Below are positions 36,801 to 46,282 of a DNA stretch of 64,000 nt, piece by piece. This stretch comes from Metallyticus violacea (lineage: Eukaryota > Arthropoda > Insecta > Mantodea > Metallyticidae): assembly GCA_030762175.1 (NCBI GenBank), contig CM060831.1:66446001-66510000 (forward strand), written 5' to 3'. Made by a program: the position numbers and the translations under genes. The stretch's first letter is position 1, and every line of letters begins with the position of its first letter. A model generated the notes under the pieces. It was not told the origin of the DNA, ran no database searches, and saw only the letters and a list, made by a program, of their open reading frames with translations.

Positions 36801-38992
36801 CCAGGCCAAATTGAAAATTGAAATGTACGATTTGAAATAGTTTCGTGAAATGAAAAAATTACAAATGTGGAAAAATAATTTAATAACAAGGAAAATTTTG
36901 AGGTTTGAACAAACAAAATCGCACAAAAAGTTAATTATGATTCTCTTAATTTAATAGTGATATTCATTTTCCTGTAAAACGTCGTAATTGTTCACTAAAA
37001 GGTTCCGTTTATTCATACCTCACTTGCCTTCTACACCAGCAGATATTTGCATTGATACGAATATTATCACCGAATTCAGAGATAAGTGTATCACCTATAA
37101 CTAAATTTTACCGTTTTTTTTTTTTGTTTGTTTGTTTGTTCGAATGCCAGTGAAGGAATTCTAAACGGAGTTCTCTGATCAGCCACTCCAGCGTTTTATA
37201 GAGTAACGAATATCACCACTGAATTCCAAGGTACTTAAGTGGCCTATAGTAAATTTTGATGCACTTTAGTTTATTCGAACTTTGTAAGAATGGATAGTGC
37301 CTGCGTTGCAATATTTATAATTGTTAACCCTTTAGCTATAGAGGTGTTGGACCTCTCTACTAATCCGTGAAGAGATGATGTTATTAATGGTGTAACAAAA
37401 ACAACTGGAACATTATAAAAATTATGTGTTTGCTTAGAGATATAGGTAGCATTATACAATCTGAAAGCCAGGCGGTCACACACTTAATTCATTACAAAAT
37501 CTGTAAAAACTTATATCCATTTAGGGGTGCAGAGAAAAAGTTCCCCACTCCTACGTTAATCTGGATTTAAAATTTCAGTTTAACCCACAGTCTCCCGTTA
37601 ACTTCAAATATTGCAAATGACAGCGATAATTTGTAGTTACAGACAGTGCATCCCAGCATCGATCCTCCGAACGAAATGCAGCTACCAGGGGACATCTGTC
37701 AAGCGCTGTATTACTCACTCTAATGGACTTGGCGTTAATAATCGACTAATCCTCAACGGAATAACTATCATCCTTCCACTGCCACAAACAGAAGCTTAAG
37801 TCCTGCCACAGCATATGGCTAAACTCCGTTCTTGTGTGCAGATTTAGTACCTTTGCTTTGTGCGGTTCTTATCTGAAGCCCTTTTGTGATGCGGTGTAAA
37901 CAATGTTACCCCAATGCCAATGGATTCAATGTACACATATGAGATATGTTTTTGTTACGGCACTAAACTAAACAAAGCTTTATACACTACTGTGCTGCTT
38001 ATATCTTCGAGATTTCTATCCTATTTCTATCCCATTATCTCGTCACAGAATAGATAACTCAGAAGAAATATTTGATGCAGTAATTACCTTAATAGCGCCG
38101 TCCCTTCCCACCAAATTACCACGAGATACCTGGAATTTCTCCAGCGTTGTCACTGTTACTTTGGCACATCAAACATTGAGCAGAATCATTATTTCCTGCT
38201 TCTCATATGATTAAGAACATCTAAGAACGTATTAATTAATTGATAAATAAATAATGAATTAATAAAGAATTTACTCTCACTTCCACACCCGAACTTACCA
38301 CCACGGGTGGCCGAGGTCGTTAAGGCTCGGACTCATGAGTGGGGGGTCTGGGGTTCGAATCCCACCAGGACCGTCCTCCCTGACTGGGTTTTTTTCCAGG
38401 TTTTCCTCAGTCTTCATAATTGGCAAATGCCGGGAAGGTACCTAACTTAGGCCTGGAACGCTTCCTTCCTTAAAAATATCCTTTCTCAATATATCATTTC
38501 ATTTCATGTATCATCAGTGTCCACCGCCTGTGGTGCTTCTGTAGTTAAAACGGGCGGGGTGTTAAACAATACTCAAAAAAAAAAAAAAAAAAAAAAAAAA
38601 AAACATCGAACTTTGGTAGCACTAAATATGTACCAAAAGAAATTGCGGAGACGTGACAATGTTGTTTTCTTGAGCATACTCTAACGCACCCATTCCTCAT
38701 AAATAACATAACATAAATATAATATCAATTCCAGGTAAACCTCATTAAAGCCTGTCTTGTACTATCTGTAGATTTAAGTCCTTTTTTTTTTACTTACTAT
38801 GCATTATTTTTTGATATCTCTAACGCATTCTGTAGCCTCGAGGGACTATTAATGTATCCATTACCAAGAGGAGACAACATTTTTAAAAATACTGCTAGTA
38901 CTAACGCTTCCTCTCTGACCCAGCTTTCCATTTGTTCGTTTTCCTGGCAGTATATAGACTCTCCGGGACGCGATATAAAGCAACACCACTTC
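23748..38992 (-). CDS. 3' part of an unidentified multi-exon host gene (four exons)
   Basis: Join, on the minus strand, 38992-38865, 35840-35556, 24679-24635 and 23926-23748. Each piece is open only in the frame used, each boundary has GT/AG, and all three introns are phase 1, so the reading frame passes through without adjustment. About 212 residues result. The first two exons look like a helical domain, rich in Leu, Glu and Lys. The last exon is basic and probably disordered or coiled coil (KQNDMERKRKEEDKRARF) and ends NQY. No signal peptide or membrane segment is seen in this part, and no catalytic motif. Exons upstream of 39 kb, including the start codon, are not located; the first exon found needs a phase-2 donor before it. 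I do not recognise the family. Confidence 0.65.
24635..24679 (-). CDS. 45-bp micro-exon of the minus-strand gene
   Basis: Acceptor TATAATTTGTAG then GC; donor CAAT then GTATGT, which is a strong donor. It holds 2 bases, 14 codons (RSNGHENDCAISSQ) and 1 base, so both sides are phase 1. The upstream exon ends with G, giving GGC (Gly); the downstream exon starts with CC, giving TCC (Ser). If the donor is not used, the frame stays open to a TAG near 24417, about 70 more codons (includes SKPVIPILLPPDALINRIYD). That would be an alternative 3' exon, and on composition alone I cannot exclude it. Confidence 0.55.
24680..25208. other. Intron sequence, no feature
   Basis: Part of the 10.9-kb intron between 24680 and 35555. 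A plus-strand frame at 24837-25019 shows no domain. Confidence 0.4.
25209..25470 (-). repeat. SINE-A copy, full length
   Basis: Minus-strand SINE-A with B-box GGTTCGAATCCC near 25420, body and tail (GTTAAATAC end at 25209). Head ends at 25470 with GGGTGACCGAGG. Close to the family consensus. It sits inside the large intron of the minus-strand gene. Confidence 0.9.
26216..26490 (+). repeat. SINE-A copy inside a Tc1 transposase gene
   Basis: Full SINE-A: A-box GGTGGCCGAGGCCGTTAAGG at 26227, B-box GGTTCGAATCCC at about 26272, then a tail ending TTAAACACTACTTAAAAAC. The 8-bp duplication AGACAGAT is at 26208-26215 and 26491-26498. It splits the transposase coding region within the helix-turn-helix. 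Confidence 0.93.
27000..27285 (-). repeat. SINE-B copy inside the same Tc1
   Basis: Full SINE-B on the minus strand; the tRNA-like head ends at 27285. A 10-bp duplication AGGCCAAGGG flanks it at 26990-26999 and 27286-27295. Head, B-box (GGGTTCGAACCC) and tail are close to consensus, except for a deletion of about 8 bp near 27171. Confidence 0.93.
27402..27990. other. Intron sequence, no feature
   Basis: AT-rich, no recognisable element. Confidence 0.4.
27991..28505. mobile_element. Foldback element with inverted arms of about 70 bp
   Basis: The arm at 27991-28061 (ATGCAGAAAATGGTAGAGTA...) recurs inverted at 28436-28505, with roughly 85% identity by eye over 70 bp. The 374-bp centre has no coding potential. 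It includes a perfect palindrome CCAACGCGTTGG at 28253-28264. Structure suggests a MITE or foldback transposon. No target-site duplication is evident. Confidence 0.7.
28506..29548. other. Intron sequence, no feature
   Basis: A short stretch near 28855-28935 (CAACATAGTCTCCATGGAGG) resembles text often found in transposase 3' regions, but is too short to assign. Confidence 0.35.
29549..30400 (-). pseudogene. Possible DDE transposon remnant
   Basis: Minus strand: SAQQVGVSVDSAYKVTQL near 30265-30215, resembling a helix-turn-helix, followed by LHTYKNY and a lysine-rich block near 30130-30060 (AANVSKDFQK). These match the layout of IS630-type transposases (helix-turn-helix, then L-H-P-Y-K). The left edge GGCTAGTCATAAAGTTACTT at 29549 looks like a transposon end, but no matching right end was found. 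Many stops. Weak assignment. Confidence 0.35.
30850..31096 (-). repeat. SINE-A copy
   Basis: Minus-strand SINE-A. B-box GGGGTTCGATTCCC near 31042; the A-box reads CCGTGGCCGAGGTTGATAAGG. Tail partly eroded at 30846-30860. No target duplication found. Confidence 0.88.
31097..33810. other. Intron sequence, no feature
   Basis: Frames at 32513-32713 and 32684-32947 on opposite strands overlap and are not recognisable. A short stem (ATGTCGGA and TCCGACAT) is at 31379-31402. Confidence 0.4.
33811..33841. repeat. Poly-T tract
   Basis: About 30 consecutive T. It could be the A-tail of a retrotransposon read from the other strand, but adjacent sequence matches no element recognised here. Confidence 0.85.
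33842..35095. other. Intron sequence, no feature
   Basis: Nothing recognised; the GC-richer part at 34690-34900 has no readable motif. Confidence 0.35.
35096..35417 (+). mobile_element. IS630/Tc1/mariner-type transposon, copy 3 (truncated)
   Basis: The plus strand reads the transposase C-terminal domain: SIEFPPRSPGLTPLHFYL, a stop, then GTLKDVVYCRKPATL, and ends LRSVSTPMVGV. The terminal repeat is TTTTTTGGCACACTCTG at 35401-35417. The 5' part is missing. Here the catalytic block S-P-D-L has S-P-G-L and D-F-Y-L-W has H-F-Y-L-stop, so it is dead. Confidence 0.8.
35556..35840 (-). CDS. Largest recognised exon of the minus-strand gene
   Basis: Acceptor ACCATAAG then AG; donor CAGAG then GTAAAA. 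It holds 2 bases, 94 codons and 1 base. The open frame is closed upstream by a TAA at the acceptor and downstream by a TGA 44 bases past the donor. The protein includes KDLLERINLSEDFKSKKKDS, then CREFAERGEIMGAGSLLNNS, HYLCESVALMSITHYMSREG and YGRAQLKHFGSVFDRQETLL, an alternation typical of a packed helical repeat or adaptor fold. No transposon motif is seen. Copy 3 of the IS630-type transposon lies 139 bp downstream in the following intron. Confidence 0.75.
35841..38298. other. Intron sequence
   Basis: Part of the 3.0-kb intron 35841-38864. It holds a poly-A run at 36717-36737 and a T-rich TTTG repeat at 37115-37140; no gene. Confidence 0.45.
38299..38603 (+). repeat. SINE-A copy with long A-tail
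   Basis: Full-length SINE-A: A-box GGTGGCCGAGGTCGTTAAGG, B-box GGTTCGAATCCC, tail GTTAAACAATACTC and 29 A residues at 38575-38603. The duplication CGAACTT is at 38290-38296 and 38607-38613. The intact tail and low divergence suggest recent insertion. It lies in an intron on the antisense strand. Confidence 0.93.
38865..38992 (-). CDS. Upstream exon of the minus-strand gene
   Basis: Acceptor with a good pyrimidine tract (TTCTTTTAAATTCATCTGTAG) then G; donor CTTG then GTAATG. It holds 1 base, 42 codons and 1 base. The protein includes SRPGESIYCQENEQMESWVR and EEALVLAVFLKMLSP. Joined to the next exon it continues with EKDLLERI with no break in frame. The overlapping plus-strand frame at 38852-39082 is a shadow. 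Confidence 0.6.
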
Positions 38993-40240
38993 CTACAGAT
39001 GAATTTAAAAGAACAATACATTGATAATGTAGATGCGTTGTTTTACTACTGTACTTACTTTCTAAATGTAACTAGTTCCTAACAGTTTTTTATATTTACC
39101 TGTATAAGATAGAGTGGTGTTTTCTGAGTTAAAAGAATTTGTGGATCAAAATGAGAAACCGTTTTTATTGTGTGCACTCAGTGTGTGCAGCTGGAACACC
39201 ATTGCTGTTAGACCAGTATAGTAGAATTTACAAGAAATTTTATACAAATATCCCTCAAACAGTTAACAAGATACCAACGGTAAATTGCAGAAGCAAGACA
39301 GGATTGCTTATTTCCTCTATGTAACATGAAGTCATTGTAAAATAAGATCTATTGTTAAAATGCCTGAATGCTGGTTATAAATATGTACACCTTTGAAGTC
39401 TAGCAAGACAATCTACAGGACTGGAACCAGAGACATGTGTGGGGAATTAGTGGAGTTGTTAGGATTTTTAAAAAATTAAGTATTTATGAATCATTATTGA
39501 TGGGACTAACATTCGTTAGTCGTATTATAACATTTGAAATAATGCAATTTTAGCATTATCATAACGCAAAATGATGGGTTCTCCAAAGCGTTTTGGTGAT
39601 GCGTCAAATGTGAAAATTGATCTTATCATTCCAAACCAGAGAATACAAATAAAAAAAGAAACACTAGGGTTTGGAAGAAGGTTATATTAAGATTATAATA
39701 ATAATTTATTGTATTAAAAGTACTAATATTAAAAAAAAATTATAAATAAATTCATTTATAGGTATTATTTGAGGAATAAAAATTATTGATCTTATTAATT
39801 ATTTAATGTTATCTCTTTTTTTTCTCAATCGGTATTAGAAAATCGAACGATATGGATTGTAATAGTCGACTTTTGTCCGTTTCAGTCTCACGGTTTCTGA
39901 GTAGAATAGACATTCATAAGTATAAAATTTTATACAGTTTTTAATATTCTGTGCGGGAATTTCAAATATATATCACTTTTATTCTTATTCAATTCATGAA
40001 ATAGTCCTAAACCCATATTTTGCTCTTCTCTATTGGCATTACTGACAATCTCGGCACTCTTCTGTCGTAAGATTGCTTGAAAAGGTTAAATAAAAATATA
40101 CAATTACAATTATTACAACTTTGTAAGCCAAAGTGGAGGAATTATATTTAAATTCTAATTTTATTCGTGAAATAGTACTAATAAACATCACTCGAGGGTC
40201 TGAGCTTTCCAGACTCATTACGTTCTTGCATTTATCAGTG
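38993..40240. other. Unassigned stretch upstream of the known exons
   Basis: If the minus-strand gene extends upstream this is intron. A plus-strand frame at 39139-39324 has no recognisable domain. Confidence 0.35.
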
Positions 40241-40533
40241 ATTTTTTTTTTTTTTAAGTGGACGCTCTTTAACATCTCAGGTCATCAGCGTCCCATTCAA
40301 TTCCGAGCGTGAAACGGCCGACAAATTTTGCTCAGAGGCCTCTCTTTCAGGCTTGAGGTTCTTTATCGTGCCGTAAATGTACGACACGGGGCCCACGGCT
40401 TTACTTCCCTTCCGAAGGAAGCCATACTTAGGATTTTTGCGCCCGAAAAAAATCCATCGATCCTGGCCGGGTTTGAACCCACGGCCTTGGGTTTAGAAGG
40501 CGAGTATGGTTACCACTACACTACAGGACCGAC
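40241..40533 (-). repeat. SINE-B copy
   Basis: Full-length minus-strand SINE-B. Head ends at 40533 (GTCGGTCCTGTAGTGTAGTGG on the minus strand, with a small deletion in the acceptor end). B-box GGGTTCAAACCC. A T-run at 40242-40255 corresponds to the A-rich tail. Confidence 0.9.
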
Positions 40534-42226
40534 ACACACCCTCTCGTGATATTACTTTTGATTAAACTTTGACTACATCCCTCCATGTCACGGCTACTAA
40601 TGTGTAAGAAATATTCGATTGCTATTATTATATAAACAAAATAATTAAATTTAATATCTTAATACACATCCAAACTAAAAATAAATCTTAACTTTTAAAC
40701 TTAAATAAAACAATTCTTTTTAAAGTGACATATTTGGCTTTTATACAATGACAGATAAATTGTAACTAACAATCTGGCGAATATTTACAAGTTGTAATAA
40801 ACAGCCGTACAAGAGTATCTCAAGAATTTAATTTCATTTTTTTTAAAAAGTTAATATATGAAAGGAGCACATAAATGAAATGACATGTACGCAGAAATGC
40901 AACTGAAATGTGCAATGTTTTAGCCATATGGAGGAAATAGAACGTCAGAAGTAGGGCGTCTAAATACACAATTTCGCTTTTATTTTCATTCAAGAGATGC
41001 CAGCTCAAAATTATAATAAACCTTTCAGCTTCTCTTTGTAATACCTGGGCGTATCCAGCTATGGACGGAGCGTTTTAATCATTCATAAAAGCTTTTATTC
41101 ATCTAAGATCTGCTACAAACAAAAGCTACGGAATAAAAAAGAAAAGACTGAAAGAGGCGCACAAAGAAATTCTGCAGATTTGCTGCGATGTACAGGAAAC
41201 GTACTTAGAGGGGTTCTGTCCCGGAGAAAGTGCTCGGCGCTCTCTCGAGAGGCTACTCTGCAACCAAATTGCTCATGTACATGAAGTTCTGCTTTATTTC
41301 ATTTTATGCCTTTGTCGCTTGCTTTGCTTAAGCCTGCAGCAGGAGAAATAAGTTGGGAACAGTTTCCTTTCAGGCTTACACTTAATTACATGAACCAACG
41401 GGATCATCTCCTTCTCCTCCTCCTCCTCCTTCTCCTCCTCGTCTTCATTAACTTCTTACCATAGTGTATAATGATCTAGGAGCAGATATAACGTACTTAA
41501 GCAAAAAGAATAATAATGTTTCTGGCACTTGAAATAGGTACTAAGGAAACGGTTTAATTAATAATTTTGTTTCTAGCAGCACACTTATTGCGTAGCGTGT
41601 ACAATCGTTCGCAGTAAGTCGATATTAATTACTTTGGAATTCACAGCAAACTTAAAATATGCCTGCACTAGTATATTCTAATAAAAAGTATGCATTTCTT
41701 ATTTGTAATATCCAATATCCAATTATCTGATGACTGACGCTCAAGGCCAGCTGGGCTATACAAATCGGAACGTGCGGAGTGGTTTACCGAAATGCTACGT
41801 TGGCCTCGAGTCTCACTCCCTCACTCAGTGTCGTTTGAACAGGAAAGAAACAGCGAATGTCTAATTCCAAAGTAAAACCTGCTAAGGATACAAATGGCAA
41901 ATACGGGTGTTTATTTGTGATTAAAATGTCCATACTACACTGAATTAGCTTCTATCATCAGAAAATTATTTGAAGAGAAATTTTCAGGTAATCGAAAACA
42001 AAGTCGTAATGCTATTCATGAAGGTAAAGTAGTATTCACACACTTTAAAACACGACGGACCTCGCATAAGGACCGGTTATGTTTTTTTTTTTTTGTGCCA
42101 AAGACAATGCAGGCAGAATGTAGTGAACAATGATAACAATTTGGGGGCGCACCATGCATATCATAGTTTGGGAATATTTTTTGTAAAATAAAGAATCTGT
42201 TAAAAATAAATGTATATAATTATATA
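40534..42226. other. Unassigned stretch
   Basis: A CTC/CTT-rich low-complexity tract lies at 41410-41445. The GC-richer part 41740-41870 is not recognisable. No gene. Confidence 0.4.
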
Positions 42227-43116
42227 CCGAATGTTTCAGAAATACTTTAACAAACTGTGATTTGGGGGGGGGGGGTTCCAAATAGCAACACAACAAAAAA
42301 GTCCTGATAAACATATATCCGAAATCCTTAGTTTTTGAGATATTAATAAAAAATTACCAAAACAAGAAATAAAACCCAATAAGCGCATTGTTAACTCAAA
42401 AACTCATAATAAACGTTGAAAATATCCTCTTGCTACCAACCGTAGGATCATGTATTGTCGCATCCTTTCCAATAATCCCATACCGTGTCAGCAATTTCGC
42501 AAGTTTCTATGACACAAAATGCCTCTGCATTAGTAATGTCTGTTGCATAAACCAATTGATTTAGGTGGCTACATACAAAGGATTCCCCTGACCTTAATCC
42601 TTTGTATTAAGGTCAGGGGAACGTGCAGGCCATGGAACTGGTCCTCCCTTACCTATCCATTTACATCCACCAGTGCATCTGGAACAATGTGGTTAAAATG
42701 TGCTGGAACCACAAACCACATGCTTATTCTAATTTGAAAGGGCACGAAATGGATATCCTGCTATGGTTAAACACAACACAACATGCAAATCAAGTGAAAC
42801 GTGAGAAACAGGTTAACCATGAATGTACTCAAATGACAAATGTAAACAAGTCTCCTTGGTAACACATTGTCATCTAGGACACAATAAGTGCATCAGCAGA
42901 CTTGTATCAATAACAGCATTCGATTATCCAACAAAGTGAATTTTATTTTCGGTTACAAACTTAAGTTGTTAGGCTGTAGGTTGTTGTTGAAGCAAACTTT
43001 CATTAATAACTCAAAAACTAAGGGTTTCTAGACATATTTTATATGTATTTTTTCTTCTTGTTTTGGTGTGAGGAACTTGCCACTAAAATTTGTAAAAGCA
43101 TTTCCGAATCACTCTG
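42227..43116. mobile_element. Long-TIR transposon, non-autonomous
   Basis: Inverted terminal regions extend over about 130 bp with gaps: the left begins CCGAATGTTTCAGAAATAC, the right, on the minus strand, CAGAGTGATTCGGAAATGC. Both arms contain CTTAGTTTTTGAG. The identical 14-bp sequence TATATAATTATATA flanks both ends (42213-42226 and 43117-43130). The interior has GGTCAGGGGAACGTGCAGGC and CATGGAACTGGTCCTCCCTT, which resemble parts of insect IS630-type transposons with a long transposase, but no frame survives. A T-shaped inverted repeat sits at 42583-42621 and a poly-G run at 42265-42277. Confidence 0.7.
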
Positions 43117-43130
43117 TATATAATTATATA

Positions 43131-45070
43131 AAGAGGGTTTATAGCTAATGTTCATTCCTTTTTGTGAACGAATCTATATTGATACCGCACCAGAGTTCGG
43201 CAGTCATTTTCGTCTAATGTTTTCAATAATCGTCATTTCATAATAAATGCTCATCTGTGCTATAGCAATTGTTAGAAGCGGTCGTCTACAGTTATACCTT
43301 TTTTGCACCGTTTAATGAAATTTGTATTCATTCGCTCCAGGTCTACTTCTGTAATTATTCTAATTACAGCCTGGTATTTTATTTACTTTTACAGTATGCA
43401 GGCTACCTCAGTAGATTTGGTTTTTTTTTTTTTTTTTGTCCTCCCCTATTCTAGTGGTCACATTTTACAACGCATTACAATAAATTTACTTTGTAACATA
43501 CTGTAATTAATGGCGCAAATACTTTAGTTATTTTAATTTTCAACAGCAAATTAAGTTATAATGACATAAACATGTAATACATGCTCTCGTAAAAGCAAAC
43601 TGCGAGTGACTGTCAATCAGCGGGGAAAAATTGTGCTGTTATGACGGGTAATGGCGTTATTTTAGCACAGCGCGCGTGCAGCTGCGGACGCAGGCCAAAA
43701 ATAACGCTGTATAAGAAAAAACAAAGTTAACATTAACAGGCTGTTTTGTTTGACGTTTACTTAGACTGAAGAAGTAATCAGAGATTATTAACGATACACT
43801 AAAAACAGTCCAGATTTAGCACTTTTTACAATTATTTTTGTAACTTAATGGCCGAAAACAAATTATTTATGACCTGATCCACCTGAAAATATTCCTTGAA
43901 TATTCATCCACAATTATCCTAAAATAATTCTTACACTTCAAATCCTAAAATATAGTGATTTGTACCCTATGCCTTAACGAAAAATTTGCTTGAAAATTTA
44001 AATATCTGTAAAAAGAGCATAAAGGTAACAGATTTAAAAGCCAGGTCACCAACAAATTTAGCGCCCATTACTAGCACCGTTTAATATTGTGCATAATAGC
44101 GAAAGACAGTTCTAAGTTTATACAAATTGGGCTCTTTTCATTTAATTTATGATTTCAGCTGTTTATAATTTTTGCAGTGTGAAAATGTATTGTGTTTGGT
44201 TATGTGTATAACAAAATTAACTTTGACTGAAGTTCTCTAGTACTTATAACTGTTTTACTATTCTGAAAAAACTTTTGCCGAGAGCAGAATCGTATACTTT
44301 TGTGAGAAAGGGTTTGCGAAGGTAAAGTTGCTATTAGAAGCTTCCTTTTTGGGATGACAAAGGAAGTAGCGAAGGGTAATCACTACCCTCCCTTAGTTCT
44401 AATCGAGGTTTAGGCGCCGCTGTTTCCAACGTCTGGAAATAACAGTTCAGATGGCGAGAATTCGTGCGGAAATTTGGAGAGAAACTTAAAGGTACAGACC
44501 GCATCACATGTTTCTGTAAATAATGCGAAGGTAAAATGAAAGATATTAAAACCCTTCAACGGCATAGCAACACAAAAACCGCTCGGCTCGAAATATTGCA
44601 TCAGGGAACTGTCAATAACTACTGTCTGAAACGATTTCACCATCAATCACTCAAGCAACTTTTGAGCAAACCCTTGGACAAAACGCCTGCTGATATACTC
44701 CAGCACTTTATTAATTTTCTGCTATAGTACATTAATCGGCACGTTCAAAGAACTATATGACTACTTCTTGAACATGCGCTAGATAGGAGAAGATTCTTCA
44801 TTGCCGATAGCATGGTCCTGATCATTATGGATGAAAACTACTGAATCAGCTGATTTCGTGTGAAATTTTGGAAGGGACATAATAATTTCTATTGCCTTTG
44901 CTAATGCATTAAACGTGTGTGCCTTGAGGGAGTGAGGGAGAATGCTCTTCTAGTAATCAATGCAATGTCCTATTTGGTGAAAATAAATAAAGAACTGCCG
45001 CTTCTGTATCATAAACGATGTATCGGATGCCAGGTGAAAGAAGTACAGATATCATCAGTTGTTAATTTGG
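43131..45070. other. Unassigned stretch
   Basis: A poly-T run is at 43422-43437. A GC-richer patch at 43610-43710 is not recognisable. Near 44480-44730 the plus strand reads ITCFCK, a stop, then CEGKMKDIKTLQRHSNTK. This could be a decayed zinc finger, but the pattern is too short to claim. Confidence 0.35.
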
Positions 45071-45206
45071 TTTATTTATGGACGCTCTTTAATATCTCAG
45101 GTCATCAGCGTCTCATTCAGTTCAGGGCGTGAAACGGCCGACAAATTTTGCTCAGAGGCCTCTTCTTTCAGGCTTGAAGTTCTTTTTTATGCCGTAAATA
45201 TACGAC
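45071..45206 (-). repeat. SINE-B, interrupted by SINE-A
   Basis: The tail and body of SINE-B on the minus strand (TTTATGGACGCTCTTTAATA...) stop at TACGAC, where a SINE-A begins. The SINE-B head does not resume beyond the SINE-A, so it was truncated before or deleted after the insertion. Confidence 0.85.
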
Positions 45207-45472
45207 ATTTTTTTAATTGTGTTTAACCCCCGCTTTTACTACTGAGACACCACAGACGATGGACACTGATGATACATGAGATGAAATGATAAATTGAGAA
45301 AGGATTTTTTAAGGAAGGAAAATGTTCCAGGCCTATGTTTAGGGTACCTCCCCGGCATTTGCCATTTATGAGGACCAGGAAAACCTGAAAAAAAAAAACC
45401 CAGTCAGGGAGGATTCAAACCCTAGACCTCCCGCTCACGAGTCCGCGCCTCAACGACCTCGGCCACCAGGGT
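45207..45472 (-). repeat. SINE-A inside or next to SINE-B
   Basis: Minus-strand SINE-A, with B-box GGTTTGAATCC and head CGAGGTCGTTGAGGCGCGGAC. A run of A on the plus strand interrupts the body near 45390. It abuts the truncated SINE-B directly. Confidence 0.88.
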
Positions 45473-46084
45473 TAAAAGGAAAAGGTGGCAAACAATTTTT
45501 CTACCTGGAATACGATTGCCAGACTATATTCTTAAGAACCCCCTTACGACTTCTCTACAAGAATTCATCTCCCTATATACATGATACATACATATATGAA
45601 GATGGTATTAGTTAAGATAAGTTATGTAAAATACGAAAGCAGTGAAAAGTTAGTAAGTGAAGAATAGTGAGTAAATGATTTGGCTAACAAGGGTTATATG
45701 TATAAATAAATTGATTCAAATACTCAAATAGTAGATGATTGCTATCGTGAAGTGAAGTGAAATTTAGTGTAGTGATTTATTAGAAAGAGTAGAAATATAC
45801 TTACAGCGAAAGATTTAATGTGCTAAGTCAACCAAGGAGACCAGTGTTGATATTAATTAATGTATCCATATTATATGAGTAAGAATACATAAACAATTAA
45901 AACTTTATGAGAAATAATTTTAAAATAAAGTTAAAAACAGTGATTTCAGAAAATGGAATTAAAAAATTAATAGGTTGAATTTACAATTTTGCTAGATAAT
46001 TACGGCGATCATTCGGCTCCGGACGGTTTATTTTATTTTAGATGGTAGGGGTACATTTTATTTTTTATACAAGTGTAATTATAG
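45473..46084. other. Unassigned stretch
   Basis: No recognisable gene or repeat. Confidence 0.35.
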
Positions 46085-46282
46085 AGGGTGAGCAATGCTT
46101 GACGCAACCGCGGGTCGGCAGCGCTATGTCGGCTGAGCCAGAGAGTATATTTCTCCTACGCTGCGCGAGGCATGTGTGAGTTGAAATCTTGCGCAAGTAG
46201 CACACCGCCGATACAGCAGCCAGCCTCGCCACCCGGCCGCCCGCGCGCCGCAAAACCGGTTGCGTGTAGAATCGTTCACCCT
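46085..46282. mobile_element. GC-rich MITE-like element
   Basis: The 198 bp are markedly GC- and CpG-rich in an AT-rich region. The ends are inverted repeats of 25 bp with 19 matches: AGGGTGAGCAATGCTTGACGC at the left and, on the minus strand, AGGGTGAACGATTCTACACGC at the right. No coding frame survives both directions. No target-site duplication is evident. Confidence 0.65.

Noticed and set aside
38852..39082. Plus-strand 76-codon frame
   Set aside because: Shadow of the minus-strand exon 38992-38865, which has a good acceptor and donor.
40328..40549. Plus-strand 73-codon frame, with a similar one at 58647-58862
   Set aside because: Both are translations of SINE-B; their similarity reflects the SINE and not a protein family.
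41400..41460. Glu-rich minus-strand reading with acceptor-like AG
   Set aside because: It is a CTC/CTT low-complexity tract; acidic residues arise from the repeat, and no donor is convincing.
44480..44730. Possible C2H2 or BED-type zinc finger
   Set aside because: One stop between the cysteines, imperfect spacing, and no neighbouring transposase; not enough to claim.
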